From contig CAYMUR010000023.1 of NCBI GenBank assembly GCA_964393615.1, positions 1 through 60,228 on the forward strand: 60,228 bases of DNA. The letters are read 5' to 3'. Positions within the stretch are counted from its first letter, which is position 1. Every line of letters starts with the position of its first letter. The translations under genes and the position numbers were made by a program. The notes beneath the pieces are model-generated. The model saw only the letters and a list, made by a program, of their open reading frames with translations, searched no databases and was not told the origin of the DNA. The DNA comes from CAYMUR01 sp964393615 (GTDB taxonomy: Bacteria > Planctomycetota > Planctomycetia > Pirellulales > Pirellulaceae). Shown piece after piece: positions 28,901 to 37,905 of the stretch.

Positions 28901-31900
28901 AACACCGTTTGCCGGTCTTACAAACAGTAACACGGTCGTGTCAACGCGGTCCGTATTGATTTGTAGTTTGACAGTGTCTCCAGGAGCATAGTCTCGTTTG
29001 TCTGGCAGTAACTCGATGCTATTAAACCGGAAATCCCGGCCGTCGAAACCTTGTCCCGTCACGGTAAACACATAGCCTCCTTCGATCGTATTGTTACCAA
29101 TATCCGTGACACGGCAGGCGAGACGATACTGACCAGGTTGCGATGCGCGCAGTGTTTGTCGTGCATGCCCTTGCTGGTTTGTGTGAAGGTTCCATGTTCG
29201 GACAGGGATTTCGATGGGATTCCGCTGATCGTCATAGGAGATTTTGAAAAGCGTCATTTCGCCAGGGCCGACGACCGGTTTACCATGCAGCGATTGTGCC
29301 TGGAAATGAGAGGTGATGGTATCACCGACGCGGTAGTATCCGCGGTCGACCCATGTGAATACACGGAACGGTTGCCGTGCCACGAGTACTTTGCCTGTAC
29401 CCACGATGGTGCGACGTGATGCATCGATGACTTCAGCGGTAATCGTGTATTGGTGGTCCTGATCGGAGTGTAGTTCTTTGGCAAGGGTTGTATCGATGTG
29501 GACATCGACGGTACCGTCAGGACCGATCTCTACTTCGTGTTCCGCAACGATTTCCGGTGGTGGTGACGGCCGCTTCCACCACCAGGGAGCGGGCTTCACA
29601 CAGCCGACCCAGCGTTGCCAGCCTGGGTACCATGGATAGTCGTAACCGAACCACCAGTATCCCGGTCCGAAACACCAGTCCCACGGCGCAACAGGATACC
29701 AGTTTTGGTTGTAGCTGGAGCGGGTAACCTTGTACTTAACACGTGCCTGGGTGACCGGCGAACCAAAAAAATAGTCAGCTTTGATTTGGGCCGTTATGAT
29801 TTTACCAAGCATCACTGGTTCTGTAGGAGGAACCACCGTGACTTCGAATTCCGGCTTTTTGTATTCTTCTACACGAAAATGGCCGCTTCCCTGAACTGGA
29901 TGGCTTTTGGGCAAGGAAATTAGATTGATACTGTATTGTCCCAGGGTAGCGCCGACCGGCAGCTGGTACTCCCCGGCGATCCCGCCATAGTCATCTGCCG
30001 TTAAAGTCTCCTGTAGCATTTCGGCACCATGTGGGTCTCGTATGACAATTTGAAAGGAGTGTTGTGCGAAATTCGACGTGTCAGACATGTCATATTTGGC
30101 GTGTCGGACCCAGAGTTTGAAATGGACTGTCTGCTCAGGTCTGTAGACCGGTCGGTCAGTGATGACGAAAGCTTTGCGCAAGTTGTATTCTTCGTTGTGG
30201 TATGGTTGTCTCCAGACGTGATGAAATCCGTGATACGCGAGTCGACCGTCAGCGGTACGCGCGATGACGATCCATTGCATATTTTGCTTTAGGTCGCGAG
30301 GATCGGGGATGACTTGGCCGTCGCGGTTTGAGCGTTCGGCAAAATTGGTGGTGATGATGCGAAGCGGCTTGTCCTTGACGTGTTCGCGGCGAAATCCAAA
30401 AAACTCGAGGTTGGCATTAGCAATGGGATGTCCAGTGACTGCGTCCGCAACGTAATACCAGTTCTGACCGGAAAGCCGCTTGTTGACGATGGCCGTGTCT
30501 GCGACCCATAGGATGATGTTACTGTCGTTGCCATTTTTGACCTTGGCGGTTACCAGGTAAGCGCCAGGTTGTTGCAGCGGCGTTTGGATCGTGATGCGGC
30601 GATCCATGTGGTTGGGACGTGGATCGAGTTCCAGTTTCCAATCCGCGATATGTCTTGCGATATATTTTTGCTGGTTTTGTTCTACGATCCGATAGCCGAT
30701 GTCTGATAGATTGATTTTTCGGTGATCGAGACGTTTTGGCTGGGAACGGATGTACTGTTTCACATCCTCCAAGAGTGTCTCGATATTAAGTTGCCGCGCT
30801 GTGAGATGGAGCTGCGTGGCATTGCGAAACAGGAAATCGACAGAAGCTGCTTGGTTTGCAGGTTGCGTGGTGGTCGTTTCAAATCGCCCCCAGTTTCCCA
30901 CGATCCGTTTCCGTCGTTCCTGAGCTTGTCGGCGAATATGTTTGTTGCGGTGTGTAATCAGTTGTTTCCAGTAACTGGCAGCCTTGGGAAACTGGCGTCG
31001 ATTTTCGAAGATTTCTGCCAGTGCACGTAGCGAATGGAAGGAACCAGGTTTCAGGTCAGTGCAGATTTGCTGGTGCAGCTTGATGTGATTGAATTCGTCA
31101 GGTAATTCAAATCGTTGAATACCTGTTGCTAACCGAGCGATGGTTTCGTGTTCCTCCAGGGTGTGCAACGCAAAAGTACCACTCTTGTCTTTGGCGTCCA
31201 CTTGACCGTGTCGAGCGATGATCCCGAAAAAATGGTCCATCGTTTGAACCCCAAACTGTTGCCGGTAGAACTCGGCCTGGTAACGCAATACTTCGGGATG
31301 TTGGACAGGGGAATGGGCCGAGACCTGGTCCAATGCCCAACGCCAGCGCTGCCCATCCGTGCTGGCGTTTTTCCAGTGGGCAACGGAGGCATGGAAAATA
31401 GCATTTCCTTCGGCGTCCACGGGGGCTGCGGTGGTCTGAAATGTGGAAGTGTCCGTCTGATAATCCGGCAGGTTTTCGATATCGGTCAATGCTTGCAAAC
31501 GCCACGCATTTTGATTGGATTGGCCAAGGAGAAGGCAACGCGCAAGATTCCAATAGAAATCCGCCACTTTTTGGTTCTTACCTTCGTTGGCAACCAGTGG
31601 CATCGCTTGGACCATCAATTGCAGTGCGCGCACGCGATCGCGCTCCGTCACGTGGGCTGATTTTCCACGCCCACGGTGGTGGCCACGTTGGAACTGGCCG
31701 GCGATCAAATTTCCGTAGTGTCGAACGGTACGATAGTGGCGGGCCGCTTCCGATAAGAGTTGCCAATGATCGGGTTGGCTTGCGACAGCATTTTCCAGCA
31801 AGTGGTCAAACTCACCGATGCGTCCTAGCCGGTTTAAGCAATGGACGGCGTTTGCTAGGTCCGTGACGATGTGCTCATGATTTTCGGGGGCGACTGTTAA

Positions 31901-32074
31901 ATCACGAAATAATTCCAGTGACTCCTGAAAATTTCCAGCTTGTTTCAATTGAACAGCACGTTGACGTTTTTCGGACAAACGGGGTGCGGCGTTCGTAATA
32001 CCTGGGTAGTTTGTGACGAAAGCGAGGCAGGCCCAGGTCACAAGAGAAGCGCAATAAAGGTAATGGAAACGCAT
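25940..32074 (-). CDS. Alpha-2-macroglobulin family protein, thioester type
   Basis: A 2044-residue exported protein (leader RFHYLYCASLVTWACLAFV, start chosen at ATG 32074). Residues about 35-470 are helical and TPR-like (QAGNFQESLELFRDL). A run of MG beta-sandwich domains follows (RPVYRPEQTVHFKLWVRHA, GYYRVGDTITSHF). The A2M core near 1290-1330 has ALWIGALETDDQGLANITLQ. The thioester motif YGCTEQ has Cys1506, followed by the alpha-toroid (EMQNPDGGWGWFNGHSEAS) and a receptor-like end. Bacterial relatives trap proteases in the periplasm. A Trp-rich insert (residues about 788-835, 11 Trp in about 45) interrupts an MG domain. No penicillin-binding-protein 1C partner gene is adjacent, unlike in proteobacteria. 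Confidence 0.92.
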   Translation of the reverse strand: MRFHYLYCASLVTWACLAFVTNYPGITNAAPRLSEKRQRAVQLKQAGNFQESLELFRDLTVAPENHEHIVTDLANAVHCLNRLGRIGEFDHLLENAVASQPDHWQLLSEAARHYRTVRHYGNLIAGQFQRGHHRGRGKSAHVTERDRVRALQLMVQAMPLVANEGKNQKVADFYWNLARCLLLGQSNQNAWRLQALTDIENLPDYQTDTSTFQTTAAPVDAEGNAIFHASVAHWKNASTDGQRWRWALDQVSAHSPVQHPEVLRYQAEFYRQQFGVQTMDHFFGIIARHGQVDAKDKSGTFALHTLEEHETIARLATGIQRFELPDEFNHIKLHQQICTDLKPGSFHSLRALAEIFENRRQFPKAASYWKQLITHRNKHIRRQAQERRKRIVGNWGRFETTTTQPANQAASVDFLFRNATQLHLTARQLNIETLLEDVKQYIRSQPKRLDHRKINLSDIGYRIVEQNQQKYIARHIADWKLELDPRPNHMDRRITIQTPLQQPGAYLVTAKVKNGNDSNIILWVADTAIVNKRLSGQNWYYVADAVTGHPIANANLEFFGFRREHVKDKPLRIITTNFAERSNRDGQVIPDPRDLKQNMQWIVIARTADGRLAYHGFHHVWRQPYHNEEYNLRKAFVITDRPVYRPEQTVHFKLWVRHAKYDMSDTSNFAQHSFQIVIRDPHGAEMLQETLTADDYGGIAGEYQLPVGATLGQYSINLISLPKSHPVQGSGHFRVEEYKKPEFEVTVVPPTEPVMLGKIITAQIKADYFFGSPVTQARVKYKVTRSSYNQNWYPVAPWDWCFGPGYWWFGYDYPWYPGWQRWVGCVKPAPWWWKRPSPPPEIVAEHEVEIGPDGTVDVHIDTTLAKELHSDQDHQYTITAEVIDASRRTIVGTGKVLVARQPFRVFTWVDRGYYRVGDTITSHFQAQSLHGKPVVGPGEMTLFKISYDDQRNPIEIPVRTWNLHTNQQGHARQTLRASQPGQYRLACRVTDIGNNTIEGGYVFTVTGQGFDGRDFRFNSIELLPDKRDYAPGDTVKLQINTDRVDTTVLLFVRPANGVYLAPRILRLNGKSTIAEITVAKRDMPNFFIEAITVSDGKVHSETKEIIVPPEKRVVNVDVLPSAATLQPGEEATIQLRLTDFIGKPVVGSTVVSVYDKSVESITGGSNIGDIREFFWKWRRRHQASTVSSLDRYFHNRPPPKQPTLQPIGIFGAGVAHQFDQANGFTGKQAPGAAHELRRAMKRPLLQKALAVSASADAAGSDQEVAFDAPPDGSFQDGTLREPTVRSNFADTALWIGALETDDQGLANITLQMPENLTTWKIGVWSMSHGTKVGMGSAEIITRKNLIVRLQAPRYFIQKDEVVLSANVHNYLDRAKTVSVELQLPGNELEVLDTTTQQVTIAPGGEQRVNWRVRVVQEGMALVRMSARTNEESDAVEMRFPSYVHGMLKTESWAGTLRPNQETSRLTFQVPSERRVAESRLEIRFSPTLAGAMVDALPYLAAYPYGCTEQTLNRFLPTVITQNILLEMNLDLAAIRDKRTNLNAQEIGNTASRPRNGERSKKNPVFDKHEVMRMAKEGVKRLTEMQNPDGGWGWFNGHSEASWPHTTATVVRGLRLAELNGVSLVPHVLDKGIAWLKRYQQEQIARIKNWGQDNKRPKKHHADNLDAMVHLILVDAGINQLPMSEFLYRDRNQLAVYSKAMLGLALHRQGQVPQRDMLARNIRQYLVQDTENETAYLRLPANSPWWTWYGNETEANAYYLKLLAVIEPRGETAPRLVKYLLNHRKHATYWSSTRDTALCVEAFADYLKASDEFSPHMVVHLSIDGKLEKSVEITPDNLFTFDNSFVLTGEAVRDGSHEIELRRTGRGPVYFNAYLTNFSLEDTISRAGLEVKVNRTYYRLTPIDQTTLVPGNRGQAIRQHVEKYKRHRLEDLSILTTGDLVEVELEIESKNDYEYLIFEDMKPAGFEPIDLRSGYTRNGMGAYMELRDNRTAFFVRQLARGRHSVAYRLRAEIPGRFSALPARAFAMYAPELRGNSDELKLQIQD

Positions 32075-32155
32075 GGGGCAGTCCTGTTCCAAGAAAAAAA
32101 TGATGGTGATGCTCGTTCCCTTAACGCCGGTGACATGGGGGATATCTCCGCTCAC

Positions 32156-32513
32156 CTCCCTGGCACTTTCGACTGAAAATACTCGTCATACTCGTCATGG
32201 AACAGGGCAACTCGGTCACGGTTAACCGGCAGCTACTGTTTTACGACGAGTGGTGAACGTCGGGCGTTTAGGATTAGACGTGACATCCGTCCTAAAAGTT
32301 TCCGTGCCATTCGTAATTTTCCAAGATAACGGATTCAGGCATGGAAGGCACGGTGAATTGGCCCCTTGTCGAATGGCGCTGGTGCACCCTATATTTCAGT
32401 AGCATGTGGAAGTTTTTCCTGTGCGGCGAGGATTTGCCAAGCCGCCGTTTGGTGCTGTCACTACCTCGTGGAAAATAATCTAAAAATTTGTCTAGACATG
32501 AGCGGTAATCGCA
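32156..32513. other. Intergenic promoter region between macroglobulin and methylisocitrate lyase genes
   Basis: These 358 bases separate two divergent genes and must hold promoters in both directions. A short direct repeat, atactcgtc, occurs twice near 32180-32200. I cannot assign -35/-10 boxes with confidence and see no riboswitch fold. Confidence 0.4.
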
Positions 32514-33392
32514 TTGACTGAAATATCGGCGGGAAAAGCACTGCGTGAAATGGTCGAACAGACGACGATCATCATTCCGGGGGCACCGTTTGCGCTGGCG
32601 GGGCGATTGATCGAACGGTACGGCTTTGACGCGATTTATTTATCGGGGGCTGTCGTGTCGGCCGGGGTTCTAGCATTGCCTGACGTGGGGATGTTTACGC
32701 TCACGGAACTGGTGCAGCAAGCGACTTATTTAACGCGTAGTGTTAATTTGCCAGTGATTGTCGACGCGGATACGGGATTTGGGGATGTGTTGAACGTGCA
32801 ACGAACCGTGGTTGACCTGGAAGGTGCCGGTGTGGCGGCAATTCAGTTAGAGGATCAACAACTGCCAAAACGTTGTGGACATCTCTCGGGCAAGGCGTTG
32901 GTGGAACCTGAACAGATGTGTGCCAAATTACGGGCAGCGGTGGCTACACGTTCTGATTCGGATCTGGTGTTGATTGCCCGGACGGATGCTCGCAGCGCGG
33001 ATGGTTTCGACGCCGCGCTACGTCGTGCAGAGCGTTATGTGGAAGCTGGTGCAGACTGGATCTTTCCCGAGGCATTGGAAAGTCCCAAAGAATTTGAACA
33101 ATTTGCCAAAAGGATCGAAGTTCCTTTGATGGCGAACATGACCGAATTTGGGAAAAGCCCTTTGTTGAAGGTGACGGAACTGGCCGAAATGGGGTACGCA
33201 GCCGTATTGTATCCGGTGACTGTTTTTCGTGTCGCGATGAAAGCCATGGAGGCGGCACTGGCGACGATTGCGGATGAAGGGGGTCAGCAAAGTCTGTTGG
33301 ATTTGATGCAGACCCGTGAAGAGCTATACGAATTATTACAGTACGAAGATTTCGAGCAGCGAGACCGGAAGTTTTTTGGCGGAGAAAAATAG
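32514..33392 (+). CDS. prpB: Methylisocitrate lyase-like, ICL/PEP-mutase family
   Basis: The 292-residue protein is a PEP-mutase/isocitrate-lyase superfamily barrel. Metal-binding DADTGFGD is at 84-91, and the flexible-loop signature KRCGH places the catalytic Cys at 121. These features and the length match 2-methylisocitrate lyase, which splits 2-methylisocitrate into pyruvate and succinate. The frame begins with TTG at 32514 (TTG ACT GAA); the nearby ATG at 32498 is out of frame and soon stops. The citrate-synthase-like gene follows 142 bases later, the usual pairing of the methylcitrate cycle for propionate. A methylcitrate dehydratase gene is not in the window, so the pathway reading is inference. 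Confidence 0.85.
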   Translation: MTEISAGKALREMVEQTTIIIPGAPFALAGRLIERYGFDAIYLSGAVVSAGVLALPDVGMFTLTELVQQATYLTRSVNLPVIVDADTGFGDVLNVQRTVVDLEGAGVAAIQLEDQQLPKRCGHLSGKALVEPEQMCAKLRAAVATRSDSDLVLIARTDARSADGFDAALRRAERYVEAGADWIFPEALESPKEFEQFAKRIEVPLMANMTEFGKSPLLKVTELAEMGYAAVLYPVTVFRVAMKAMEAALATIADEGGQQSLLDLMQTREELYELLQYEDFEQRDRKFFGGEK

Positions 33393-33534
33393 CGTGGCCC
33401 AATGGTCAAATCCATGTGCTCAGTTATCTTTGGCAAAACAGAGCTCAAGTCTCTCGTGTGGGCTCGTGGGGAATCAGTCGACAAATGTCTGGCTTTACTG
33501 GAACGATGGCACACCAAACAGGCAGAATTAATCC

Positions 33535-34671
33535 ATGAATGAATTGATCTACCGGCCCGGTTTAGAGGGTATTATAGCGGGTGAAACAGCGATCAGTACG
33601 ATCGCAGATGGATTGAGTTACCGCGGCTATTCGATTGAGGATCTGGCCGAATATGCCACCTGGGAAGAGGTCGCTTATTTAATCCTACACGGACACCTAC
33701 CGACCAAGGAGAACCTGTCCGAGTTTGGGCAGCGTGTAGCGCAGGCCGCGGATCTTCCCCAGGGATTGATTGCCACGCTTCGGGCATTACCGCCAGAGGC
33801 GTCTTTGATGGACGTGATGCGCAGCGGTTGTAGTTTACTGGCACACTGGGACCCTGATGCTGGTGACAACAGTCGCGCTGCGAACATGCGCAAGGCAGAG
33901 CGTTTGTTGGCACAGTTGCCAGTGGTCTTGGCTGCGCGGTGCCGGATTGCCAGAGGCGAGCAACCGGTCGCAGCAGATGCCCAGCGTTCGTTGGCGAGTA
34001 ACTTTTTGTGGATGTTGCATGGCGAAGAGCCGCAAGAGCAACATGTCAAAGCGATGGATGTATCCCTGATCCTTTACGCTGAGCACGAATTCAATGCGTC
34101 GACGTTTACGGCGCGTGTGGTTTGTTCGACGATGTCCGATTTGCACAGTTCCATTACCGCTGCCATTGGGGCACTCAAGGGGCCTCTGCATGGTGGAGCG
34201 AATGAACGTGTCATGGAGGTTCTGCAGCAAGTGGGTAGCCCGGATCGCGCGGAGCAATGGGTGCGTGAGGCACTGGCGAACAAGGTGCGCATCATGGGTT
34301 TTGGGCATCGTGTGTACAAAGATGGTGATCCGCGGGCGCGGTATTTAAAAAGCCTGTGTGCCATCCTTGCTTCGCAAACCGGGAATGTGGCAATGGAAGA
34401 AATGGCCAATGTCATTGAACGGATTGTCGGTGAGGAAAAACATTTGCCGCCCAACCTGGATTGGCCTAGTGCACGGTTGTATCACTACATGGATTTGCCG
34501 GTACCGCTTTATACGCCGTTATTTGTGCTTAGCCGGGTTGTCGGATGGTCGGCACACGTTATCGAGCAGTTAGAAAATAACCGACTCATTCGTCCCAGAG
34601 CGCAGTATACCGGCTCTGAACCTCGGGCGTGGGTAGCTCTCGAAGATCGCGTCGCGACACACCATGCGTAG
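33535..34671 (+). CDS. prpC: Citrate synthase / 2-methylcitrate synthase
   Basis: The 378-residue protein is of the short citrate synthase type. It opens YRPGLEGIIAGETAIS and has the substrate-binding segments GPLHGGANERVM (catalytic His) and MGFGHRVYKDGDPRA (second His and Arg), plus a catalytic Asp probably in the NLDWPSARLYHYMDLP segment. Length and the LHGGANE pattern fit the group containing both citrate and 2-methylcitrate synthases. Location right after the methylisocitrate lyase gene favours methylcitrate synthase, which joins propionyl-CoA and oxaloacetate. The alternative is a second citrate synthase. Confidence 0.88.
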   Translation: MNELIYRPGLEGIIAGETAISTIADGLSYRGYSIEDLAEYATWEEVAYLILHGHLPTKENLSEFGQRVAQAADLPQGLIATLRALPPEASLMDVMRSGCSLLAHWDPDAGDNSRAANMRKAERLLAQLPVVLAARCRIARGEQPVAADAQRSLASNFLWMLHGEEPQEQHVKAMDVSLILYAEHEFNASTFTARVVCSTMSDLHSSITAAIGALKGPLHGGANERVMEVLQQVGSPDRAEQWVREALANKVRIMGFGHRVYKDGDPRARYLKSLCAILASQTGNVAMEEMANVIERIVGEEKHLPPNLDWPSARLYHYMDLPVPLYTPLFVLSRVVGWSAHVIEQLENNRLIRPRAQYTGSEPRAWVALEDRVATHHA

Positions 34672-34870
34672 CGAACGGTTATTTGTAAAGTGCTCATGTC
34701 AGCAGAAAGATTGAAACGTTGTGAAATCGAAGAACGGCCAGTAAAATCGCAATCAGTTTATCATCGTGTCAGGGCACACAATCTACCGTCGAATGCTCTG
34801 ACCGGTTCATTCATTAACGGCCGCATGGACGAGATTTGCTGTTGCGAGCCAGTGGGAAACCAATCTTGCT

Positions 34871-36514
34871 ATGAAGATAAAGGCACTCAGGCGATTTCGT
34901 CAAAAGCTTGCACAAGAAAAACCGGTCCACGGTTTGTGGGTCACTGTTGAATCGGCATCTGTGACTGAGATTGCTGTTGGTATAGGGCTTGATTGGGTAG
35001 TCATCGATGCGGAACACGGACATCTTGACTGGAAAGAGGTTAACGAACATGTCCGCGCTGGCATGCGCAGTGATACGGTTGTGCTGGTAAGGCTGGCAGA
35101 ACGCAGTACGGCGTTGACAAAACGCGCCCTCGATATTGGTGCAGATGGCGTTGTCATTCCCTGGGTCGAATCGGTTGAGCAGGTGGAAGCAGCAGTTCGT
35201 GATTGCCGTTTCCCTTTAGAAGGTCGACGAGGCATAGGGGGTGAGCGGGCAACGGTTTGGGGACAGTGCCTTGTGGAGCATACTGCTACCGCGAATGATC
35301 ACGTACTGGTTGTTCCGTTGCTTGAAAGTATGGCAGCCATCCCTAACGTCCCGGCGATGTGTGAGGTAGATGGGATCGATGTATTCTTTTTCGGACCGGC
35401 CGATTTCTCGGCGACGGCTGGGTTCCGTGGACAATGGGAGGGGCCAGGTGTTGCCGACCATATCCTGCAACTGAAGGACACGATCAATGCTAGTGGGAAG
35501 CATTGTGGTTTGCTTGCCACCAGTAATCAAAACCTGGTGGAACGGACCCGGCAAGGATTTCGCATGTTGGGACTGGGTGGTGATAATACTTTGTTGTTGC
35601 GCTCAATACACGAGGCACTCCAGGCCGTAAATTGTGACCGGACGATTGCCACCAGCCTTGATCCTGCTGACGGGCATGCTGTGGTAGCACCCTTGGGGCG
35701 ACCACCGGAACACATGCTGCCGGACCGAGCCGAAGTGATGACCGATTCTGGTCGTGGTGAGATGGTGGAACTTCAGGCGGGGGTTTCTTTTGAGGTGTTT
35801 GTAGGAGATTTCAATACGGCCAGAAACTTGACAACTGGTGTCGTCGTTTTTGATCCTGAATCAGAGTTGGATTGCCACACACATCCCTGTAGTGAATCGA
35901 TTACGGTCCTGGAGGGCGAAGCGGAGGTCAGTGTCGAGGGGCGAGTTTATCGTCTAGGACCGCTGGACAATATTGTCATTCCACGTTGGTTGCCGCACGC
36001 GGCGCGCAACCCTGATACGGTGAACGCTGTGAAATTGCATATTGCATTACCGATGAGTGCTCCGGGCCTCAATCCTAACACGACCGCTTTTACACGGACC
36101 GAGATGCCTGCCGATTCGCATGGTGTGGCGGGACTGGAACGCGTGACGCGGTTTCGATCGGCGGTGCGGTCTGGTGGAATTGGACCGGGTACCGAGTTTG
36201 TTGACTATTTCAATTCCGACTTGGTACCAGGTATTGAAATGAGTGGGGGCTTCGGCCGTTTTCAGCCTGGTGGAAGGCTCCCTGCACATCTACATGATTT
36301 TGATGAATCGATCTGTATCATTGATGGAAAGGCGAATTGCCTGGTAGAGGGGCGGCGCTATACTCTGGAAAATTGTGCGACCGCAATGGTGCCCCGTGGG
36401 CGCGTTCATTATTTCATCAACGAGTCAGAGGCGGTGATGGAGATGGTTTGGGTCTATGCGGGACCGTTGCCGGAACGGATTGTCATCGAAGATAGATTGG
36501 CGACGGGTGGCTAG
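34871..36514 (+). CDS. HpcH/HpaI aldolase fused to two cupin domains
   Basis: A 547-residue fusion. Residues 1 to about 255 form an HpcH/HpaI class II aldolase: HGLWVTVES, VVIDAEHGHLDW with Glu48/His49, RRGIGGERATVWG, metal ligand Glu152 in PLLES, and Asp178 in FFGPADFSATAGF. A first cupin follows (about 300-400, CHTHPCSESITVLEGEAEVS) and a second (about 430-540, LPAHLHDFDESICIIDGKAN), each with an HxHxxxE-type metal motif. The aldolase half should cleave or form 2-keto-3-deoxy acids; the bicupin could bind or isomerise the product. The ATG start has no strong ribosome-binding site. It precedes a hydroxyacid dehydrogenase on the same strand, consistent with sugar-acid catabolism. Confidence 0.85.
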   Translation: MKIKALRRFRQKLAQEKPVHGLWVTVESASVTEIAVGIGLDWVVIDAEHGHLDWKEVNEHVRAGMRSDTVVLVRLAERSTALTKRALDIGADGVVIPWVESVEQVEAAVRDCRFPLEGRRGIGGERATVWGQCLVEHTATANDHVLVVPLLESMAAIPNVPAMCEVDGIDVFFFGPADFSATAGFRGQWEGPGVADHILQLKDTINASGKHCGLLATSNQNLVERTRQGFRMLGLGGDNTLLLRSIHEALQAVNCDRTIATSLDPADGHAVVAPLGRPPEHMLPDRAEVMTDSGRGEMVELQAGVSFEVFVGDFNTARNLTTGVVVFDPESELDCHTHPCSESITVLEGEAEVSVEGRVYRLGPLDNIVIPRWLPHAARNPDTVNAVKLHIALPMSAPGLNPNTTAFTRTEMPADSHGVAGLERVTRFRSAVRSGGIGPGTEFVDYFNSDLVPGIEMSGGFGRFQPGGRLPAHLHDFDESICIIDGKANCLVEGRRYTLENCATAMVPRGRVHYFINESEAVMEMVWVYAGPLPERIVIEDRLATGG

Positions 36515-36602
36515 GCGTTAGATGGTTGTCTGCCCAGAGTCTTGGGCTCGTCTGGCGAATGTTTATTATTACGTGAAACCAAACAAAGAATGGTAGACAG
36601 GA

Positions 36603-37667
36603 ATGGTTAGCCCTACCCAGAATCCCTTTCGATTCGCCCTTTCCGCAGACTTTTATGACCAGGCTGGCGTACTGAAATTTCCTGATGTAGGACTGGACGT
36701 GTTGGATGGTCATGCTGGTATCCAAATTACGAAATTCAGCGAACATCGTGCGGAAGTGACGGCAGATCAACTGGAATCCTGCCACGGTGTGCTGGCATTG
36801 ACTCCCCGCGTGACGGCAGATTCATTGGTCGGTGTTGAGGACCTGCTTGCCATCGGACGTTTCGGCGTGGGTTATGATTCGGTGGATGTCGATGCCTGCA
36901 CGGAAAGTGGTGTTCTTGTCATGATTGCAGCCGGTGCAGTGAACCGATCCGTCGCCGAAGCGACCGTTGGCTGGATGATCGCTTTGACGCACCACGTCTT
37001 GGTGAAAGATCGGCTCGTGCGGACGGGATGTTGGGACGACCGTGTGGGCTATATGGGCTCTGAGTTAAGAGATCGTACCCTCGGAGTTATCGGCTTGGGG
37101 GGAATTGGGCAGTCTTTGGTTTCCTTGTTGCAAGGATTTGGTATGCAGCAGCCAATTGTCTTTGACCCGTTCGTTTCGGCGGACCTGGTGGAAGAATTAG
37201 GAGTGCGGTCTGTTGGACTGGACGAATTATTGAGGAGTACTGATTTCGTGTCCATCCATTGTCCACTCAACGACAAGACACGAGGATTGATTGGAGCCGA
37301 TGAATTGGCAAAGATGAAGCAGACTGCATACCTTTTGAATACGGCTCGCGGCGGAATTGTTGACGAGGATGCTTTATTTGATGCGTTGCAAAATGCTCGA
37401 ATCGCCGGCGCTGCTTTGGATTGCTTTGATGTAGAACCGGTGACCAAACCACACCGATTTGGTAGCTTGGACAACGTACTGCTCGCGCCCCACTCGATTG
37501 CCTGGACGGATGAACTCTTTCGGGACATTGGCCGCACGGCCTGCCAGAGTATGCTTGACCTTTCGCAGGGGCGGCGCCCACATGGTGTTGTCAATCGTGA
37601 TTTATTGGACAGTCCTGAATTTCAAGAGAAGTGGTTCCGTTTAACGGGGAACGAAATTTCAAAATAA
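36603..37667 (+). CDS. D-2-hydroxyacid dehydrogenase (phosphoglycerate dehydrogenase-like)
   Basis: A 354-residue NAD(P)-dependent D-isomer-specific 2-hydroxyacid dehydrogenase. The Rossmann motif GVIGLGGIGQSL begins at residue 161, and the catalytic Arg249 (NTARGGIVDEDAL), Glu278 (DCFDVEP) and His297 (LAPHSIAWTD) are all present. The protein is longer at the N-terminus than minimal family members and lacks the C-terminal ACT domain of SerA. The likely substrate is a sugar-derived 2-keto acid or 3-phosphoglycerate analogue. It follows the aldolase-cupin gene by 88 bases and ends just before a strong terminator, so it probably closes that transcription unit. Confidence 0.88.
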   Translation: MVSPTQNPFRFALSADFYDQAGVLKFPDVGLDVLDGHAGIQITKFSEHRAEVTADQLESCHGVLALTPRVTADSLVGVEDLLAIGRFGVGYDSVDVDACTESGVLVMIAAGAVNRSVAEATVGWMIALTHHVLVKDRLVRTGCWDDRVGYMGSELRDRTLGVIGLGGIGQSLVSLLQGFGMQQPIVFDPFVSADLVEELGVRSVGLDELLRSTDFVSIHCPLNDKTRGLIGADELAKMKQTAYLLNTARGGIVDEDALFDALQNARIAGAALDCFDVEPVTKPHRFGSLDNVLLAPHSIAWTDELFRDIGRTACQSMLDLSQGRRPHGVVNRDLLDSPEFQEKWFRLTGNEISK

Positions 37668-37692
37668 AAAGAGATTGCAGGTTCTGTGTCCA

Positions 37693-37745
37693 GTGGGGTG
37701 ACAACGGGGGTATGGATCTGCGGTCCCTCACCCCACAATTTTTTT
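37693..37745 (+). terminator. Intrinsic (rho-independent-type) terminator
   Basis: A perfect nine-base stem, gtggggtga (37693-37701) with tcaccccac (37728-37736), extended inside by ggg/ccc pairing, is followed by aa and seven T (37739-37745). It lies 26 bases after the hydroxyacid dehydrogenase stop, before the aldo/keto reductase gene. Of the gaps I checked, this is the clearest terminator. Confidence 0.8.
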
Positions 37746-37905
37746 GAACGGTAACTGGTTTCGCTGGCAGGGCGGATTTGGATGCAAATGTTGGTCTCCA
37801 TCGTTACGGTAAAGAGGCAATGGGCCAACATGAAAATAACATGTCGAGTTGCCCCGAGTTGTCGTCTGAACGGTAACACGCTGAAAAGGAAATAGGGTGT
37901 AGTCG

